Source: Lachnospiraceae bacterium
Lineage (GTDB): Bacteria; Bacillota; Clostridia; Lachnospirales; Lachnospiraceae
NCBI GenBank assembly: GCA_022797375.1
Contig: JAAWKM010000005.1
Location: 1-52,299 of the forward strand
DNA: 52,299 bases
Direction of reading: 5' to 3'
Position numbers and translations under genes: made by a program. Positions 26,676 through 35,923 of this stretch are shown here, piece after piece (the stretch's first letter is position 1; every line of letters starts with the position of its first letter). The notes under the pieces were generated by a model. That model had not been told where the DNA came from. It did not search any database and saw only the letters and a program-made list of their open reading frames with translations.

Positions 26676-26968
26676 TCTGTTTGGTAAAATTTCCAGTTAT
26701 TCTGTGCTGGCAGACGGACGCAGGTTTTTTATGCCAGGGCGGGTTTATTCCACTCCAGGGCACGCATTCCGCTACGTTAACCCACGCAGCGGCACATAAA
26801 GCACCTGTGTACCAAAAGAAACTTATGTTTCTTCTGCCACACAGGTGCTTAAATGCCGGCGGGGTTAAAGTGCACCTGTCATGGAATAAACCCGCCCTGG
26901 CATAAAAAACCTGCTGCCTGTTGGCAAAATGAATGATATAACTAGAAACTGTATCTGCCGTTTGTCTG
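26676..26968 (-). repeat. Long-hairpin element, copy B1 (with core)
   Basis: Contains 33-bp perfect inverted arms (26720-26752 and 26882-26914). The core lies on the minus strand: GCCGGCATTTAA and TGTGCCGCTGCGTGGG, with GTAGCGGAATGC. The core helix is CGGCA/TGCCG, a compensated variant. The neighbouring helix is TTAACCC/GGGTTAA. The tip is GCACCTGTGT/ACACAGGTGC with an inner AAGAAA/TTTCTT. The inner part of the arms (CGGGTTTATTCC) differs from copies A, B2 and C. It lies between the divergent ABC-F and rplS genes. Confidence 0.85.
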
Positions 26969-26984
26969 AATAATTTAACACACA

Positions 26985-27224
26985 ATAAAATTTCCAGTTA
27001 TAATCATGGGTCTGCTAGAAGACAGCAGGTTTCACATGTCCAGGCTGGTATTTTCCATGACAGAAGCACTTTAGCCCCGCCGGCGTTTGAATCTGGTTTT
27101 CTCAGATTTTATGCGCCGTTGCGTGGGCTGATGTAGCGGAAGCGTGCTCTGGAATGGAAAATACCAGCCTGGACATGTGAAACCTTGCGTCCGTCTGCCA
27201 GCACAGTATAACTTGAAATTTTAT
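26985..27224 (+). repeat. Long-hairpin element, copy B2 (with core)
   Basis: Outer arms (26985-27002 / 27207-27224) match at 17 of 18 positions, and the inner arms (27031-27057 / 27155-27181) are a perfect 27-bp pair. The core reads GCCGGCGTTTG, tip AATCTG/CAGATT, then ATGCGCCGTTGCGTGGGCTG and GTAGCGGAAGCGTGC. The adjoining helix is AGCCC/GGGCT. It is a separate copy in opposite orientation to B1. Confidence 0.87.
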
Positions 27225-27244
27225 GAAACGGACGTGTCCGTTTC
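27225..27244. repeat. 20-bp perfect palindrome at the edge of copy B2
   Basis: GAAACGGACGTGTCCGTTTC is a perfect palindrome made from the ACGGACGTG end motif of the repeat family. It is 9 bp before the -35 box of rplS, so it could also be an operator. Confidence 0.6.
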
Positions 27245-27253
27245 ACAAAATCC

Positions 27254-27282
27254 TTGCAATATATGGCAGTCTGTGTTAGAAT
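27254..27282 (+). promoter_or_regulatory. SigA promoter of rplS
   Basis: TTGCAA (27254-27259) and TAGAAT (27277-27282) are spaced by 17 bp. Transcription would start near 27289, giving a leader of about 85 nt. Confidence 0.75.
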
Positions 27283-27288
27283 ACATGA

Positions 27289-27373
27289 TGTTGTGTATAG
27301 GAGATGTTCCTCTGTTACGGCTGCATGGCACATAAGTATTAAGAACATCAAGATAAATAAGGAGGTCACACAG
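27289..27373 (+). promoter_or_regulatory. Probable L19 leader (autoregulatory 5' UTR)
   Basis: The leader folds with GATGTTC (27303-27309) pairing with GAACATC (27343-27349), just before the AGGAGG of rplS. Firmicutes are known to have an L19 leader RNA upstream of rplS that binds its product. Assignment rests on position and fold only. Confidence 0.45.
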
Positions 27374-27721
27374 ATGAATGACATTATTAAGGAAATTGAG
27401 GATGCGCAGTTAAAGAAAGACATTGCTGAGTTTGGCATTGGTGATACTGTAAAAGTGTATGCTAAGGTTATTGAAGGAACCAGGGAGCGTGTCCAGGTTT
27501 TTGAAGGAACTGTCCTTAAAAGGCAGAATGGCGGAATAAGGGAGACATTTACAGTAAGGAAGTTTTCTAATGGTGTAGGTGTTGAGAAGACATGGCCATT
27601 ACATTCACCAATTATTGACAAAATTGAAGTAGTCCGCAAGGGTAAAGTAAGGCGTGCTAAATTATTCTATCTTCGTAACAGGGTTGGAAAGGCAGCCAAA
27701 GTTAAAGAAGCAATAAGATAA
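27374..27721 (+). CDS. rplS: 50S ribosomal protein L19
   Basis: A 115-residue ribosomal protein at the 30S-50S interface. [32 protein letters not shown] and [17 protein letters not shown]...[23 protein letters not shown] match the family throughout. The track start at 27254 is rejected because it is inside the promoter; GGAGGT lies about 8 nt before ATG 27374. The gene usually follows trmD in an rpsP-rimM-trmD-rplS operon, but here it is alone, with its own promoter and leader. Confidence 0.97.
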   Translation: MNDIIKEIEDAQLKKDIAEFGIGDTVKVYAKVIEGTRERVQVFEGTVLKRQNGGIRETFTVRKFSNGVGVEKTWPLHSPIIDKIEVVRKGKVRRAKLFYLRNRVGKAAKVKEAIR

Positions 27722-27745
27722 TTAAGGATGCAGATGTTATAATAA

Positions 27746-27806
27746 TGGGGTTATAGTTCTGGTTCCAGGTTTTTAAGGAAAGGACAATAACCCCGTTTTA
27801 TATAAT
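27746..27806 (+). terminator. Terminator after rplS
   Basis: ATGGGGTTAT pairs with ATAACCCCGT around a loop of about 30 nt and is followed by TTTATAT. It fits the end of a single-gene rplS transcript. Confidence 0.75.
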
Positions 27807-27843
27807 ATGTAAAATGTCATTCTGTAATCAGGAGGGAAAGAAT

Positions 27844-28686
27844 ATGTGGTGTCCGGTTTGTAAGACAGAATACCAGAAAGGAATTACAATCTGTGCAGAG
27901 TGTGGTTCAGAACTGGCTGAAGGGACAGAAGATGATTTTTTAATTACAGGCTTATGTGAGTTAAAGGATAAAGAGGCAGCAGCAAAACTTTTAGAGTACC
28001 TGCAGTTTTCAGGAATTACGAATGTAGAAGAAAAAGAAGAGGATGGCGTTTATATAATTACTGTACCACAGAGCCAGTCAAAACAGGCAGAAAGGCTTAT
28101 GCGTGGTTTTATGATGGCACAGCAGGAAGAACAGGATAAAGAGGCAAAGGCTTCAGGTACAGGAAATGACGGCAGCCAGGAAAGAGGCAGTGATGAAACA
28201 CCAGAGGGTATTTTAAACAATTCATCTAAAACTTATACTAAAAAAGCAGATGAGTATAAAGATGCCAGGACATCAGGAATTACATTTATTATATTTGGCT
28301 TAATTGGGATGGCATATCTTATATTGTGCAAGCTTGGAATACTTCCATTAACATATAATGAGATAGTATTTGTGCTTTTATTGTGTATGTTTGCGTTCTT
28401 TATAGCTGGCGGATTTGCTTCAGTTATAAAATCCGGCAAAATTAAGGGGCAGATATCCGAAGAAGAAGCCTTGACAAAAGAAATAAAACTCTGGCTGGAT
28501 GAGAATATTACAAGTGATCTTGTTGGAAGCTGGAAGGACGCAAATGTTCCAGATGAAGAAAATGAATTAATTGTAATATCAAAGATTGGTGAAATGCTTT
28601 CAGGTTATTATACAAAGCTTGATACTTCTTATCTGGAAATGGTGGCGGACGAATATTTTAATGAAAAAATATCAGGCAGTTTTTAA
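27844..28686 (+). CDS. Zinc-ribbon membrane protein of unknown function
   Basis: From ATG 27844 (AGGAGGG 7 nt upstream) the protein has 280 residues. It begins with a zinc ribbon, C3-x2-C6...C17-x2-C20 (MWCPVCKTEYQKGITICAEC). A DUF2007-like segment follows (about 34-95), then a charged Gln/Glu-rich linker to about 145. Two transmembrane helices lie at about 150-170 and 180-200, and an acidic C-terminal cytoplasmic tail ends the protein. No enzymatic motif is seen. Followed by a terminator. Confidence 0.75.
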   Translation: MWCPVCKTEYQKGITICAECGSELAEGTEDDFLITGLCELKDKEAAAKLLEYLQFSGITNVEEKEEDGVYIITVPQSQSKQAERLMRGFMMAQQEEQDKEAKASGTGNDGSQERGSDETPEGILNNSSKTYTKKADEYKDARTSGITFIIFGLIGMAYLILCKLGILPLTYNEIVFVLLLCMFAFFIAGGFASVIKSGKIKGQISEEEALTKEIKLWLDENITSDLVGSWKDANVPDEENELIVISKIGEMLSGYYTKLDTSYLEMVADEYFNEKISGSF

Positions 28687-28712
28687 AATAAATAAATTGT
28701 TTTATTGTAGTG

Positions 28713-28758
28713 AAAATGCAAAGCTTTCTGGATTTACAGCGGTTTTGCATTTTTTTAT
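28713..28758 (+). terminator. Terminator after the zinc-ribbon protein gene
   Basis: AAAATGCAAA (28713-28722) pairs perfectly with TTTGCATTTT (28744-28753), followed by TTTATTTT. Confidence 0.85.
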
Positions 28759-28824
28759 TTTATCTGGATGGAATTGACCATTCTGCTTTCTGGATTGTAT
28801 ATAAAGCAGAAGGAGGAGAAGGGA

Positions 28825-29337
28825 ATGGTTAAAAGAATTAGCGCTAAGGATTTTGAAGAAATTTACCATAAGTATAAAAATACTCTGTACAGAATAGCAT
28901 TTACTTATGTTAGAAACCAGCCTGATGCAGAGGATATTTTACAGGAAGTATTTACAGCAAGGCTTTATAAAGCTCCTGCATTCCAGTCAGAAGAGCATGA
29001 GAAGCGCTGGTTAATACGCGTCACAGTAAATTATTCTAAGAATTACCTTAAATCATTCTGGCATAAAAATATTGGCTATATGGAAGATGCCAGGACAGAA
29101 ATCCCATGGGAAGAGGACAGCTCTAAACGTGAACTGCTTGAAGAAGTGCTTTCTCTTCCAGATAAATGCAAAGCGCCAATGTATTTACATTATTATGAAG
29201 GGTATACATGTAAGGAAACCGGGAAAATTCTTGGCTGTACGGAATCAGCGGTAAAAATGCGTTTAAAAAAGGGAAGGGAACTTTTAAAAAACAGCTTGTC
29301 AGATGGAGGTGCTTTATATGGAACTGGAAGATTATAG
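28825..29337 (+). CDS. ECF-type RNA polymerase sigma factor
   Basis: An extracytoplasmic-function sigma factor of 170 residues. Region 2 is FEEIYHKYKNTLYRIAFTYVRNQPDAEDILQEVF. Region 4 is a helix-turn-helix, SLPDKCKAPMYLHYYEGYTCKETGKILGCTESAVKMRLKKGRELLK. The track start at 28768 is too early; AGGAGG precedes ATG 28825. The stop overlaps the start of the next gene by 20 nt, the standard layout for an ECF sigma with its anti-sigma partner. Confidence 0.93.
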   Translation: MVKRISAKDFEEIYHKYKNTLYRIAFTYVRNQPDAEDILQEVFTARLYKAPAFQSEEHEKRWLIRVTVNYSKNYLKSFWHKNIGYMEDARTEIPWEEDSSKRELLEEVLSLPDKCKAPMYLHYYEGYTCKETGKILGCTESAVKMRLKKGRELLKNSLSDGGALYGTGRL

Positions 29338-30514
29338 GGAAGTTTATAATTCCCTTATACTGTCCGAAGAAGCAGACAAAAGGATTTTAGATGGAATAAA
29401 TAAGAAAGGGGGAAGGACTATGAAAAGAAAATATTATAAGCCAGCATGGAAGGCAGGGCGTATTGTGGCGGCACTTGCAGCTATTGCTATTACAGGGACT
29501 GCAGTCTATGCAGCTACACAAATGTGGGACAGTAATGTTGCAAGGGAGACTGGTGTATCAGATAATCCAGAGATAAGGGATAAAATGTCTGAGAAAGGGT
29601 ATTCACAATACCTGGGTGATGATAAAACAAGGTATTCTGTTACAGACAAAGATATTACAGTAAGTGTTATCCAGACGCTGGCAGACAGGTATTGTGCAGA
29701 TATTTATTTTGAAGCGGATTTTGGCAGTAAATATATTACATCAGGAAAATGCCTGGATTTTGGCGGGACAGAAGTGGAAATAGCCAATGTGCTGCCAGAG
29801 ATTGTCTTAAAATGTAATGGCAAGGTTTTAGATACTGCATTGTTAAATGGTGTTTCAAAGATAATAAATAACCATAAGGCAGCATACAGATACCAGGCAG
29901 GATATGTTGACAGGGAAGAAATACCAGAGGGTGCAGAAATAACTATGGAAATAAGTGCCTTTACTGTCTATAAAGATGATGAAGAATTTTTTGCCTTATA
30001 TGAAGCAGCAGGAAGTGAAACGGCAGATGGTAAAATGGATGCTTATGAAAACTGGGACAGAACCCTGGCAACAGTACAGGGAAACTGGACACTGGAATGG
30101 AAGCTGGCATATGGAACTGAAAGAAGGATTTATGATTTAGATTATAAAACCAGGGCAATGGATATGGACTTTAAAATAAAAGAACTGGATATTTCCCCGC
30201 TGTCATTTTCAATTCTTCTGGAGGAAGACGGCTGGACTGCAAAAGAAAGAAAACAATTTAAGAAACGCCATAAAGGCAATGCTGGAATAACGTTGATATT
30301 AAATGGTATAACCCTGGGATACCAGAAATTTATTCCACATGGCGGTGTATCCCATTTAAATGTTGGTGAAAATGAAGATGGAAAGCTTTTTATAAGAGAA
30401 GGCGGCCAGTTTGGAAGAATACTGGATTTAGAAAAGGTAACAGGAATTTCTATATCTAATGATATAGTTGAATATATATCTTTTGAAGATATTAGCTATA
30501 AAACTGTAAAATAA
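29318..30514 (+). CDS. DUF4179-type membrane protein, probable anti-sigma factor
   Basis: A 398-residue protein that starts inside the sigma gene (ATG 29318, GGAGGT 7 nt before). The first 35 residues are cytoplasmic and acidic, the likely sigma-binding part. A basic stretch (KRKYYKPAWKAGR) and one transmembrane helix (about 48-66) follow. The large outer part has the fold typical of DUF4179 proteins downstream of ECF sigmas in Clostridia. No zinc-binding anti-sigma motif was seen. Role as the anti-sigma factor is inferred from the overlap and topology; the signal is unknown. Confidence 0.75.
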   Translation: MELEDYREVYNSLILSEEADKRILDGINKKGGRTMKRKYYKPAWKAGRIVAALAAIAITGTAVYAATQMWDSNVARETGVSDNPEIRDKMSEKGYSQYLGDDKTRYSVTDKDITVSVIQTLADRYCADIYFEADFGSKYITSGKCLDFGGTEVEIANVLPEIVLKCNGKVLDTALLNGVSKIINNHKAAYRYQAGYVDREEIPEGAEITMEISAFTVYKDDEEFFALYEAAGSETADGKMDAYENWDRTLATVQGNWTLEWKLAYGTERRIYDLDYKTRAMDMDFKIKELDISPLSFSILLEEDGWTAKERKQFKKRHKGNAGITLILNGITLGYQKFIPHGGVSHLNVGENEDGKLFIREGGQFGRILDLEKVTGISISNDIVEYISFEDISYKTVK

Positions 30515-30531
30515 ATTCCAGGACCTGTTTA

Positions 30532-30562
30532 TTCTGGCAGGAGTACCATGCTCCTGCCAGAA
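30532..30562. terminator. Strong hairpin between convergent genes
   Basis: TTCTGGCAGGAG pairs perfectly with CTCCTGCCAGAA over a 7-nt loop. No T-run follows in either direction, so it may stabilise mRNA ends or act as a weak bidirectional terminator. Confidence 0.55.
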
Positions 30563-30599
30563 GCCGCAATGTGGCAATAATGTTGTCTGTTTTCCTGTG

Positions 30600-32681
30600 T
30601 TACTCCAGTGCCTTGTTTAGCTCTTCTGTGCCTGGAAGCACAAACTGTCCATTTTCAATTATTTTAACTATAGTCCCACAGGCTTTTTGGACTATAATGT
30701 CCCCAAGCTCATTATATGGGATTGTAATATCAGTATGGCAGTTAAAATAAGCATGGTTTATATCTGTATGGCGTAACATGGAAAAATCATTTTCTTTACA
30801 TTTCATTTCTTTTCCATCAGGATTATAAGTGCGTAGTTCTTCTTCATGTGAAAAGCAGGTGTCACCTATTGCAAAATGCGGGCCTGTTTTCTCTGTTATA
30901 AGTATAGGGAGTTTGTGTTCTATATTGTATTTCTGGCCCATCTGGTAAGCTGTTGTATTAGTTCCTATTGCAAATTCTCCAAGTGGGAGTGTTTTGTGCT
31001 GGTGCAGCAGGTTTTCATGTATATATCTGTGGTTTTCTTCTTCTGTATCAAAATTCCTGCATGAATAACTTGCAATGATGCCATCTTTAAATTCTAACTT
31101 TAAATCTTTATATATAAGCCCGTCCAGGTAAATTGATGTTGCATGTAGAAGCCCGTTCGTGCCTTTTAACTGCGGTGATGTAAAAACCTCTCCAAGAGGT
31201 ATGTTTACATCTGCAAGGCAGTTTTCAAATTTTGTTTCTTTTGCTGGGTCATTTAAAGGGGAAAGTGCAACATTTATATTAGTAATATTCCCATTGCGTC
31301 CTGTTACAGTTACAAAATCCCCGGCATCAAGTGCATTAATAATGCATGTCTGTATTTTTTCATACAAGGATGAATCCAATGTATTTACTTTTATTGTTTC
31401 ATTAAATATTTCATGGTAATTATTGCCGATTGAAGGGACAGGGTAAGCAATAATTGTAAAACTTGTTGTATCTCCTGGTATGAATTCATTAGTAAGAAGT
31501 GAAGATGCTGCCATAAAGTTTGTACGCTGTTCCTGTTGCTTTTCATTAAAGCGTGGAGCAGTTTTTTTATCAGCAGCAATAAAATCTGTTTCCCCGAATG
31601 TTTCCATAACAGCAGGGCCTGCGTATAAAGATGCAAGTTCTTTCATGTCTTCAAAAGCCTTGCGCTGGGCACTTAACCGGCGGTCTGCGAATGCTTTGTC
31701 AAATATTATGGATTCATCCATACGGTGGTCATAGTCATATTGTCTGTTGGCATTGCCTCCATAGTAACCATTTTTATGGCCAGAAGAACGGTAAATCAAT
31801 CCTCTTTCTGCCCTGTAAATACAGGGTTTTAATCCCATTCCGGCAAACTGGCGTATGGCTTCACGCACAATTCTTTCAAATCCAAGCACATACCGTATAT
31901 TGACAGTGCCTTTCTTTGAAAGGTCAATATTGTATGCTTCAAACCCCTTTCTATAGCCTTCTGTAAATGTTGATGCCATGTTTTTTATGCTGTTTCCGGG
32001 AAGTGTGCTTAAATATTCTGAAGTTTTAAGTTCATTTTCAGAAATATATTCTCCAAAAAGATATAAATATGAAGGGTCTGATAAATCTTCCTGCATGATT
32101 ATATCTGTAGCAAAAGAAATTCCAGGGTCTAAAAGAGAACGTATTCTCCCAGCTGCCATAATATCTGCATAGTCAAAGAAATAATAATATATTGCATCAC
32201 GTATTTCTGTGGAGGCAGACGGGCTGTCTTCAAGAATATTGTAAACCTGTATATAAAGCTCAAGCAGTGGTACAAGGAATGAAAGACGCTTTTCAAAGGC
32301 GTATACAATATTTACACGCATTTCTGTATATAAAACACAAAGGAGTGTGCCAATATCCATTCCAAGTTTTCCTGTTGCGAAATCTGGTTCTGCATAGCTG
32401 TGTATATAGCAGCTGCCATTAATATCTTCATAAAGTGACTTGTTAAGTTTTTTAAGGTCTGTAATATCCATTTTATTTAACAAGCCAGAACTGGCAAGAT
32501 TATATGCTTCACAGGTTTCTATAATAAAAGCAGATGTTTTATGGAAATAAGCAGAAAGTTCCTCTGAAAGTGGTGAACTGCTGCCGGCAGTTTCACTGTT
32601 TATTAATTTTATGCGTCCATAAGCAAGCCCATACCTTTCAATGTATTCTGTATTGTTTCTGTCTGGATAATTATCTGTCAT
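30600..32681 (-). CDS. M29-type metallo-aminopeptidase with long N-terminal extension
   Basis: The C-terminal part of this 693-residue protein matches M29 (aminopeptidase T/AmpS) enzymes: ENCLADVNIPLGEVFTSP, LGEFAIGTNT, HFAIGDTCFSHEEE and RHTDINHA give the Glu and His residues that bind two metal ions. Usual M29 enzymes are about 410 residues. Here about 280 additional residues precede the catalytic part and match no family I recognise. No signal peptide, so it is cytosolic. It follows the CgeB-like gene by 14 nt with GGAGGT just after that stop, so the two are cotranscribed. Confidence 0.8.
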   Translation of the reverse strand: MTDNYPDRNNTEYIERYGLAYGRIKLINSETAGSSSPLSEELSAYFHKTSAFIIETCEAYNLASSGLLNKMDITDLKKLNKSLYEDINGSCYIHSYAEPDFATGKLGMDIGTLLCVLYTEMRVNIVYAFEKRLSFLVPLLELYIQVYNILEDSPSASTEIRDAIYYYFFDYADIMAAGRIRSLLDPGISFATDIIMQEDLSDPSYLYLFGEYISENELKTSEYLSTLPGNSIKNMASTFTEGYRKGFEAYNIDLSKKGTVNIRYVLGFERIVREAIRQFAGMGLKPCIYRAERGLIYRSSGHKNGYYGGNANRQYDYDHRMDESIIFDKAFADRRLSAQRKAFEDMKELASLYAGPAVMETFGETDFIAADKKTAPRFNEKQQEQRTNFMAASSLLTNEFIPGDTTSFTIIAYPVPSIGNNYHEIFNETIKVNTLDSSLYEKIQTCIINALDAGDFVTVTGRNGNITNINVALSPLNDPAKETKFENCLADVNIPLGEVFTSPQLKGTNGLLHATSIYLDGLIYKDLKLEFKDGIIASYSCRNFDTEEENHRYIHENLLHQHKTLPLGEFAIGTNTTAYQMGQKYNIEHKLPILITEKTGPHFAIGDTCFSHEEELRTYNPDGKEMKCKENDFSMLRHTDINHAYFNCHTDITIPYNELGDIIVQKACGTIVKIIENGQFVLPGTEELNKALE

Positions 32682-32695
32682 TTTAAACCTCCATT

Positions 32696-33877
32696 TTATA
32701 ATTCTTTTAAGACTGTTTCAAAAATTGCCATTATTCTGTTCTGGCAGGTGTGCAATTTAGAAACTTTATTATATGCGTTACTGGCAATTTTATTTCTTAT
32801 ATTGTCATGTGACAGGTAAAAGCCTGTTTTATCATGTAGTTCATCAATATCTTCAAATATATCAATATCTTTGCCAGGAGTGAAATAATCCATAAGTTCA
32901 ATGCGGAAATCTGTAAGAAGAAACCCGCCGCTGCTTAATATATCCCAGACCCGCAGGGGAATTCCTGTCTGTATATTTGGTATGGTCATGTTAAGGTTAA
33001 TCCTGCTCTGGTTAAATATTAAGGGCATCTGTGTATGATAGTCTGCCCTGTCATGGCATTTTATAAGCATAAGCCTGTCTGTACTGCTTCCAGTAAACAG
33101 GTGCAGGAAACATTTCCTGCCATTAAATATGTTTTTATTCAGGTATACAGAAAGGCTGTTCAGGCACAGGTTTCTTTGCATTGATGCTGCTTTAAATCCA
33201 AGCACTGTTGTGGAAAAAAGTGTACGTATATCCGCAAATGAACTGCCAGCCTGCTTATAATCTGTTATTTCTTCAAGCTGCCGGCATATGCCAGGTGTAA
33301 GCAGTTTTTCAATGATATTGCCTCCAGATACTTGTAACTGTGCATAAAGTGCAGCATCAAAATACCCGCATAAATAATCAGGAAGTTTTTCAGATATATT
33401 GTCAAAAGAGTTTTTCTCATAAAGGCTTCCTATAAATGACACATCATATTTAAAGGGCATATGTTTTTTTAAAACATCTTTAAAACTTCCAGATGCGAGC
33501 GGCATATGGTAAATATGTTTTACACCAATATTTTTAAACTCTTCATAATTAGAGCGGTCGAATGTAAATATAAAATTAGTTTCATAAAATACAGCATTAT
33601 TGTACATTGCAAGTAAAGGGCTGTCACAATTCCAGCTTACATATGGAGTATCTGTTTCATGGCACGCATGCGCAAGCACTGGAAAGAAGTTCACAGAAAA
33701 TAATATATCATACTGGCATTTTTTAAGTTCTTCTATGACCCTGTCTGTAAAATCCGGGTCTTCTTCAATATGTCCTGCCTGTGCTGTTAAAAGAGTTATG
33801 CTGCATCCACATTTTGAAAGTGTATTTTCAATGGTTTTCTGGTTATAGGAATTCCAGTGGTATACTAATATTTTCAT
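32696..33877 (-). CDS. CgeB-like glycosyltransferase-fold protein
   Basis: A 393-residue protein with a DUF3880-like N-terminus (MKILVYHWNSYNQKTIEN, YDILFSVNFFPVLAHAC, VSWNCDSPLL) and a C-terminal group-1 glycosyltransferase-type segment (INLNMTIPNIQTGIPLRVWDILSSGGFLLTDF). CgeB proteins glycosylate spore surfaces or flagella in some Firmicutes. This genome region has chemotaxis but no spore genes, so a flagellin or surface target is a guess. First gene of a minus-strand pair with the M29 peptidase. Confidence 0.75.
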   Translation of the reverse strand: MKILVYHWNSYNQKTIENTLSKCGCSITLLTAQAGHIEEDPDFTDRVIEELKKCQYDILFSVNFFPVLAHACHETDTPYVSWNCDSPLLAMYNNAVFYETNFIFTFDRSNYEEFKNIGVKHIYHMPLASGSFKDVLKKHMPFKYDVSFIGSLYEKNSFDNISEKLPDYLCGYFDAALYAQLQVSGGNIIEKLLTPGICRQLEEITDYKQAGSSFADIRTLFSTTVLGFKAASMQRNLCLNSLSVYLNKNIFNGRKCFLHLFTGSSTDRLMLIKCHDRADYHTQMPLIFNQSRINLNMTIPNIQTGIPLRVWDILSSGGFLLTDFRIELMDYFTPGKDIDIFEDIDELHDKTGFYLSHDNIRNKIASNAYNKVSKLHTCQNRIMAIFETVLKEL

Positions 33878-33919
33878 TAATGTTAGTCCTTGCTGTTTTA
33901 TTATTTTTATGATAACATT

Positions 33920-33948
33920 ATAACATAATATATAAAAAAATCTATAAT
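33920..33948 (+). promoter_or_regulatory. Possible promoter of the chemoreceptor gene
   Basis: ATAACA (33920-33925, four of six -35 positions) and TATAAT (33943-33948) are 17 bp apart. The leader would be about 100 nt. No sigma-28 motility promoter was found. Confidence 0.4.
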
Positions 33949-34052
33949 TATATCAGAAAAGGGAAGGCTGGAGTTCTTAAAGCAGCAGGCATTTCCCTGT
34001 ATGGTATGCAATCCAGGAAATATTTTATTATTTAAAGGAGGACTATTTTATA

Positions 34053-35801
34053 ATGAGTAAAATTAAGATTGGAAATATGATATATATTACATTTATTTCA
34101 ATGATAATATATATACTTTGCCTTGCAATTGGAAATTATTATATTATACAGTCAGAGGCAAGTAACAGTGATATGCTTTATAATAATTATGGCAAGATAC
34201 AAGGTGATGTATCAATGGGTTTTGCATATTTCCAGGAAGTAAAAGTTGATTTGAGGAATATCTTATATTTATATGCACATGACAGTGAGAAACAGGCTAA
34301 CTCAATAAAAAATATAAGTACAACAAGGGAAAATATGGAAAAATCATTTAAAAAGGCAGAAAAGGAATTCCTGGATGATGATATTCTTGAGAAGTATAAT
34401 GAATCGCAGGAACAGATTGGATTATATCTGTCGGATGTGGATACATGCCTTTTATATGTTTCCCAGGGGAATATAACACAGGCAAGAAGACACCTTTATG
34501 AAAATGGCGTGCAGTCAGCAAATGCAGCAGCAGGCCTGGTAAACCAGCTTATTGAAGAGTTACAGGAAAAGGCTTCTGTAATGCTTGCAAATGAAGCCAG
34601 GAACAGGAAAGTTTCAAACACTATTGTTGTAGTTTTTCTGGTGTTTGTTATATTAAGTACAATGCTGGGGGCACGTATATTAATAAGGACTATACGCAAT
34701 CCTCTTGTAAAGCTTACAGAGATTGCAGGATATATAGCTTCTGGTGATATAAACCATGATATTGTGAGGCTGGGTGAAAGTAAAAGCGAAATTACATTAT
34801 TACATAATAGTTTCTGTGATATGGTTGATAATCTTAAACATCAGGCAAAAGCACTGGAGCAGCTTTCTGGTGGGAATTTTGATATAGACTATGTACCAGC
34901 GTCACCAGAAGATGTTGTTGGCATTGCAGTAGAAAAACTTATAAAAGATAATAATACTGCATTTAGTGTGATAAAGAATGCAGCAAAGCAGATTACAATT
35001 GGTTCAGGGCAGATAGCTTCTGCAAGCCAGACTCTTGCACAAGGTTCAACAGAACAGGCAAGTGCAATACAGCAGATTTCAGCATCTATTACGGATATTG
35101 CAAATAAGACAAAGAATAATGCAGCACAGGCAGATGAAGTAAACAGCATTGTTATGGAAACAAAGGATGATATTACAAGTGGCAATGAATATATGCATGA
35201 AATGGTTGTAGCAATGGAAGAAATTAATGAAGCTTCCGGGAATATCCAGAAAATTATAAAGGTTATTGATGATATAGCATTTAATACTAATATACTTGCA
35301 CTTAATGCATCTGTTGAAGCTGCAAGGGCAGGGGAGCACGGCAAAGGTTTTGCAGTAGTGGCAGAAGAGGTAAGGAACCTTGCTGGCAGGTCTGCACAGG
35401 CATCAAGCCAGACTGCTGGAATGATAGAAGATTCTATTGAAAAGGTAAAAAGGGGTTCATATCTTGCACAGGAAACGGCAAAGTCACTTACACTGGTATC
35501 AGAAATGGTTGATAAAATTACAAACCTTAGTACAGCTATAGCAGAAGCATCCAATGACCAGGCTTCTGCGACGGCACAGATAGACCAGGCACTTTCACAG
35601 GTTTCACATGTAGTACAGACAAACTCTGCAACAAGCCAGCAATGTGCATCTGCAAGTGAAGAACTGTCAGGGCAGATAAGGGGGCTTGAGATGCAGGTAT
35701 CTAAATTTAAACTGAAAGGTGCACAAGAGGTGCAGGAAACATATGCAGAACCATATGCACTGGAATATGAAGAGCCTGTTATGATTGGGAGCAGGGAATA
35801 A
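34053..35801 (+). CDS. Methyl-accepting chemotaxis protein
   Basis: A membrane chemoreceptor of 582 residues. Transmembrane helices at about 9-30 and 191-213 enclose an extracellular four-helix-bundle sensor (about 32-190). A HAMP domain (about 214-266) leads into the signalling domain with the conserved hairpin tip [39 protein letters not shown]. No C-terminal CheR-tethering pentapeptide was seen. GGAGG precedes the ATG by about 9 nt. The CheR encoded at 14660 could methylate it. The ligand is unknown. Confidence 0.95.
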   Translation: MSKIKIGNMIYITFISMIIYILCLAIGNYYIIQSEASNSDMLYNNYGKIQGDVSMGFAYFQEVKVDLRNILYLYAHDSEKQANSIKNISTTRENMEKSFKKAEKEFLDDDILEKYNESQEQIGLYLSDVDTCLLYVSQGNITQARRHLYENGVQSANAAAGLVNQLIEELQEKASVMLANEARNRKVSNTIVVVFLVFVILSTMLGARILIRTIRNPLVKLTEIAGYIASGDINHDIVRLGESKSEITLLHNSFCDMVDNLKHQAKALEQLSGGNFDIDYVPASPEDVVGIAVEKLIKDNNTAFSVIKNAAKQITIGSGQIASASQTLAQGSTEQASAIQQISASITDIANKTKNNAAQADEVNSIVMETKDDITSGNEYMHEMVVAMEEINEASGNIQKIIKVIDDIAFNTNILALNASVEAARAGEHGKGFAVVAEEVRNLAGRSAQASSQTAGMIEDSIEKVKRGSYLAQETAKSLTLVSEMVDKITNLSTAIAEASNDQASATAQIDQALSQVSHVVQTNSATSQQCASASEELSGQIRGLEMQVSKFKLKGAQEVQETYAEPYALEYEEPVMIGSRE

Positions 35802-35803
35802 AT

Positions 35804-35865
35804 AATGGCACCATAAAACCCGTATTTTTGGCATAAAACATGCCTGGAATCCCTGGATTGGACTG
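35804..35865 (+). mobile_element. Relic of the MITE at 15466
   Basis: The stretch AATGGCACCATAAAACCC and the following bases match the right half of the intact MITE with few changes, including the TTTTTGGCA/TGCC hairpin, then drift apart. Both terminal repeats are lost. It lies between the chemoreceptor stop and the HicA-like gene. Confidence 0.7.
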
Positions 35866-35923
35866 GCTGTCTGGCGTTTGTCCTGTCAGTTACAGGATAT
35901 GGAAATGAAGAGGAGGGTTGTGC

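Noticed and set aside
27254-27373. N-terminal extension of L19 given by the ORF track
   Set aside because: It includes the promoter and leader; the conserved protein begins at 27374 after a strong ribosome site.
26671-27639. ORFs of 104, 74, 63 and 176 residues around copies B1 and B2
   Set aside because: Repeat-derived frames; the 176-residue one is antisense to rplS.
31159-31419. 86-residue plus-strand ORF opposite the M29 gene
   Set aside because: Antisense frame without a ribosome site; the opposing gene is clearly coding.
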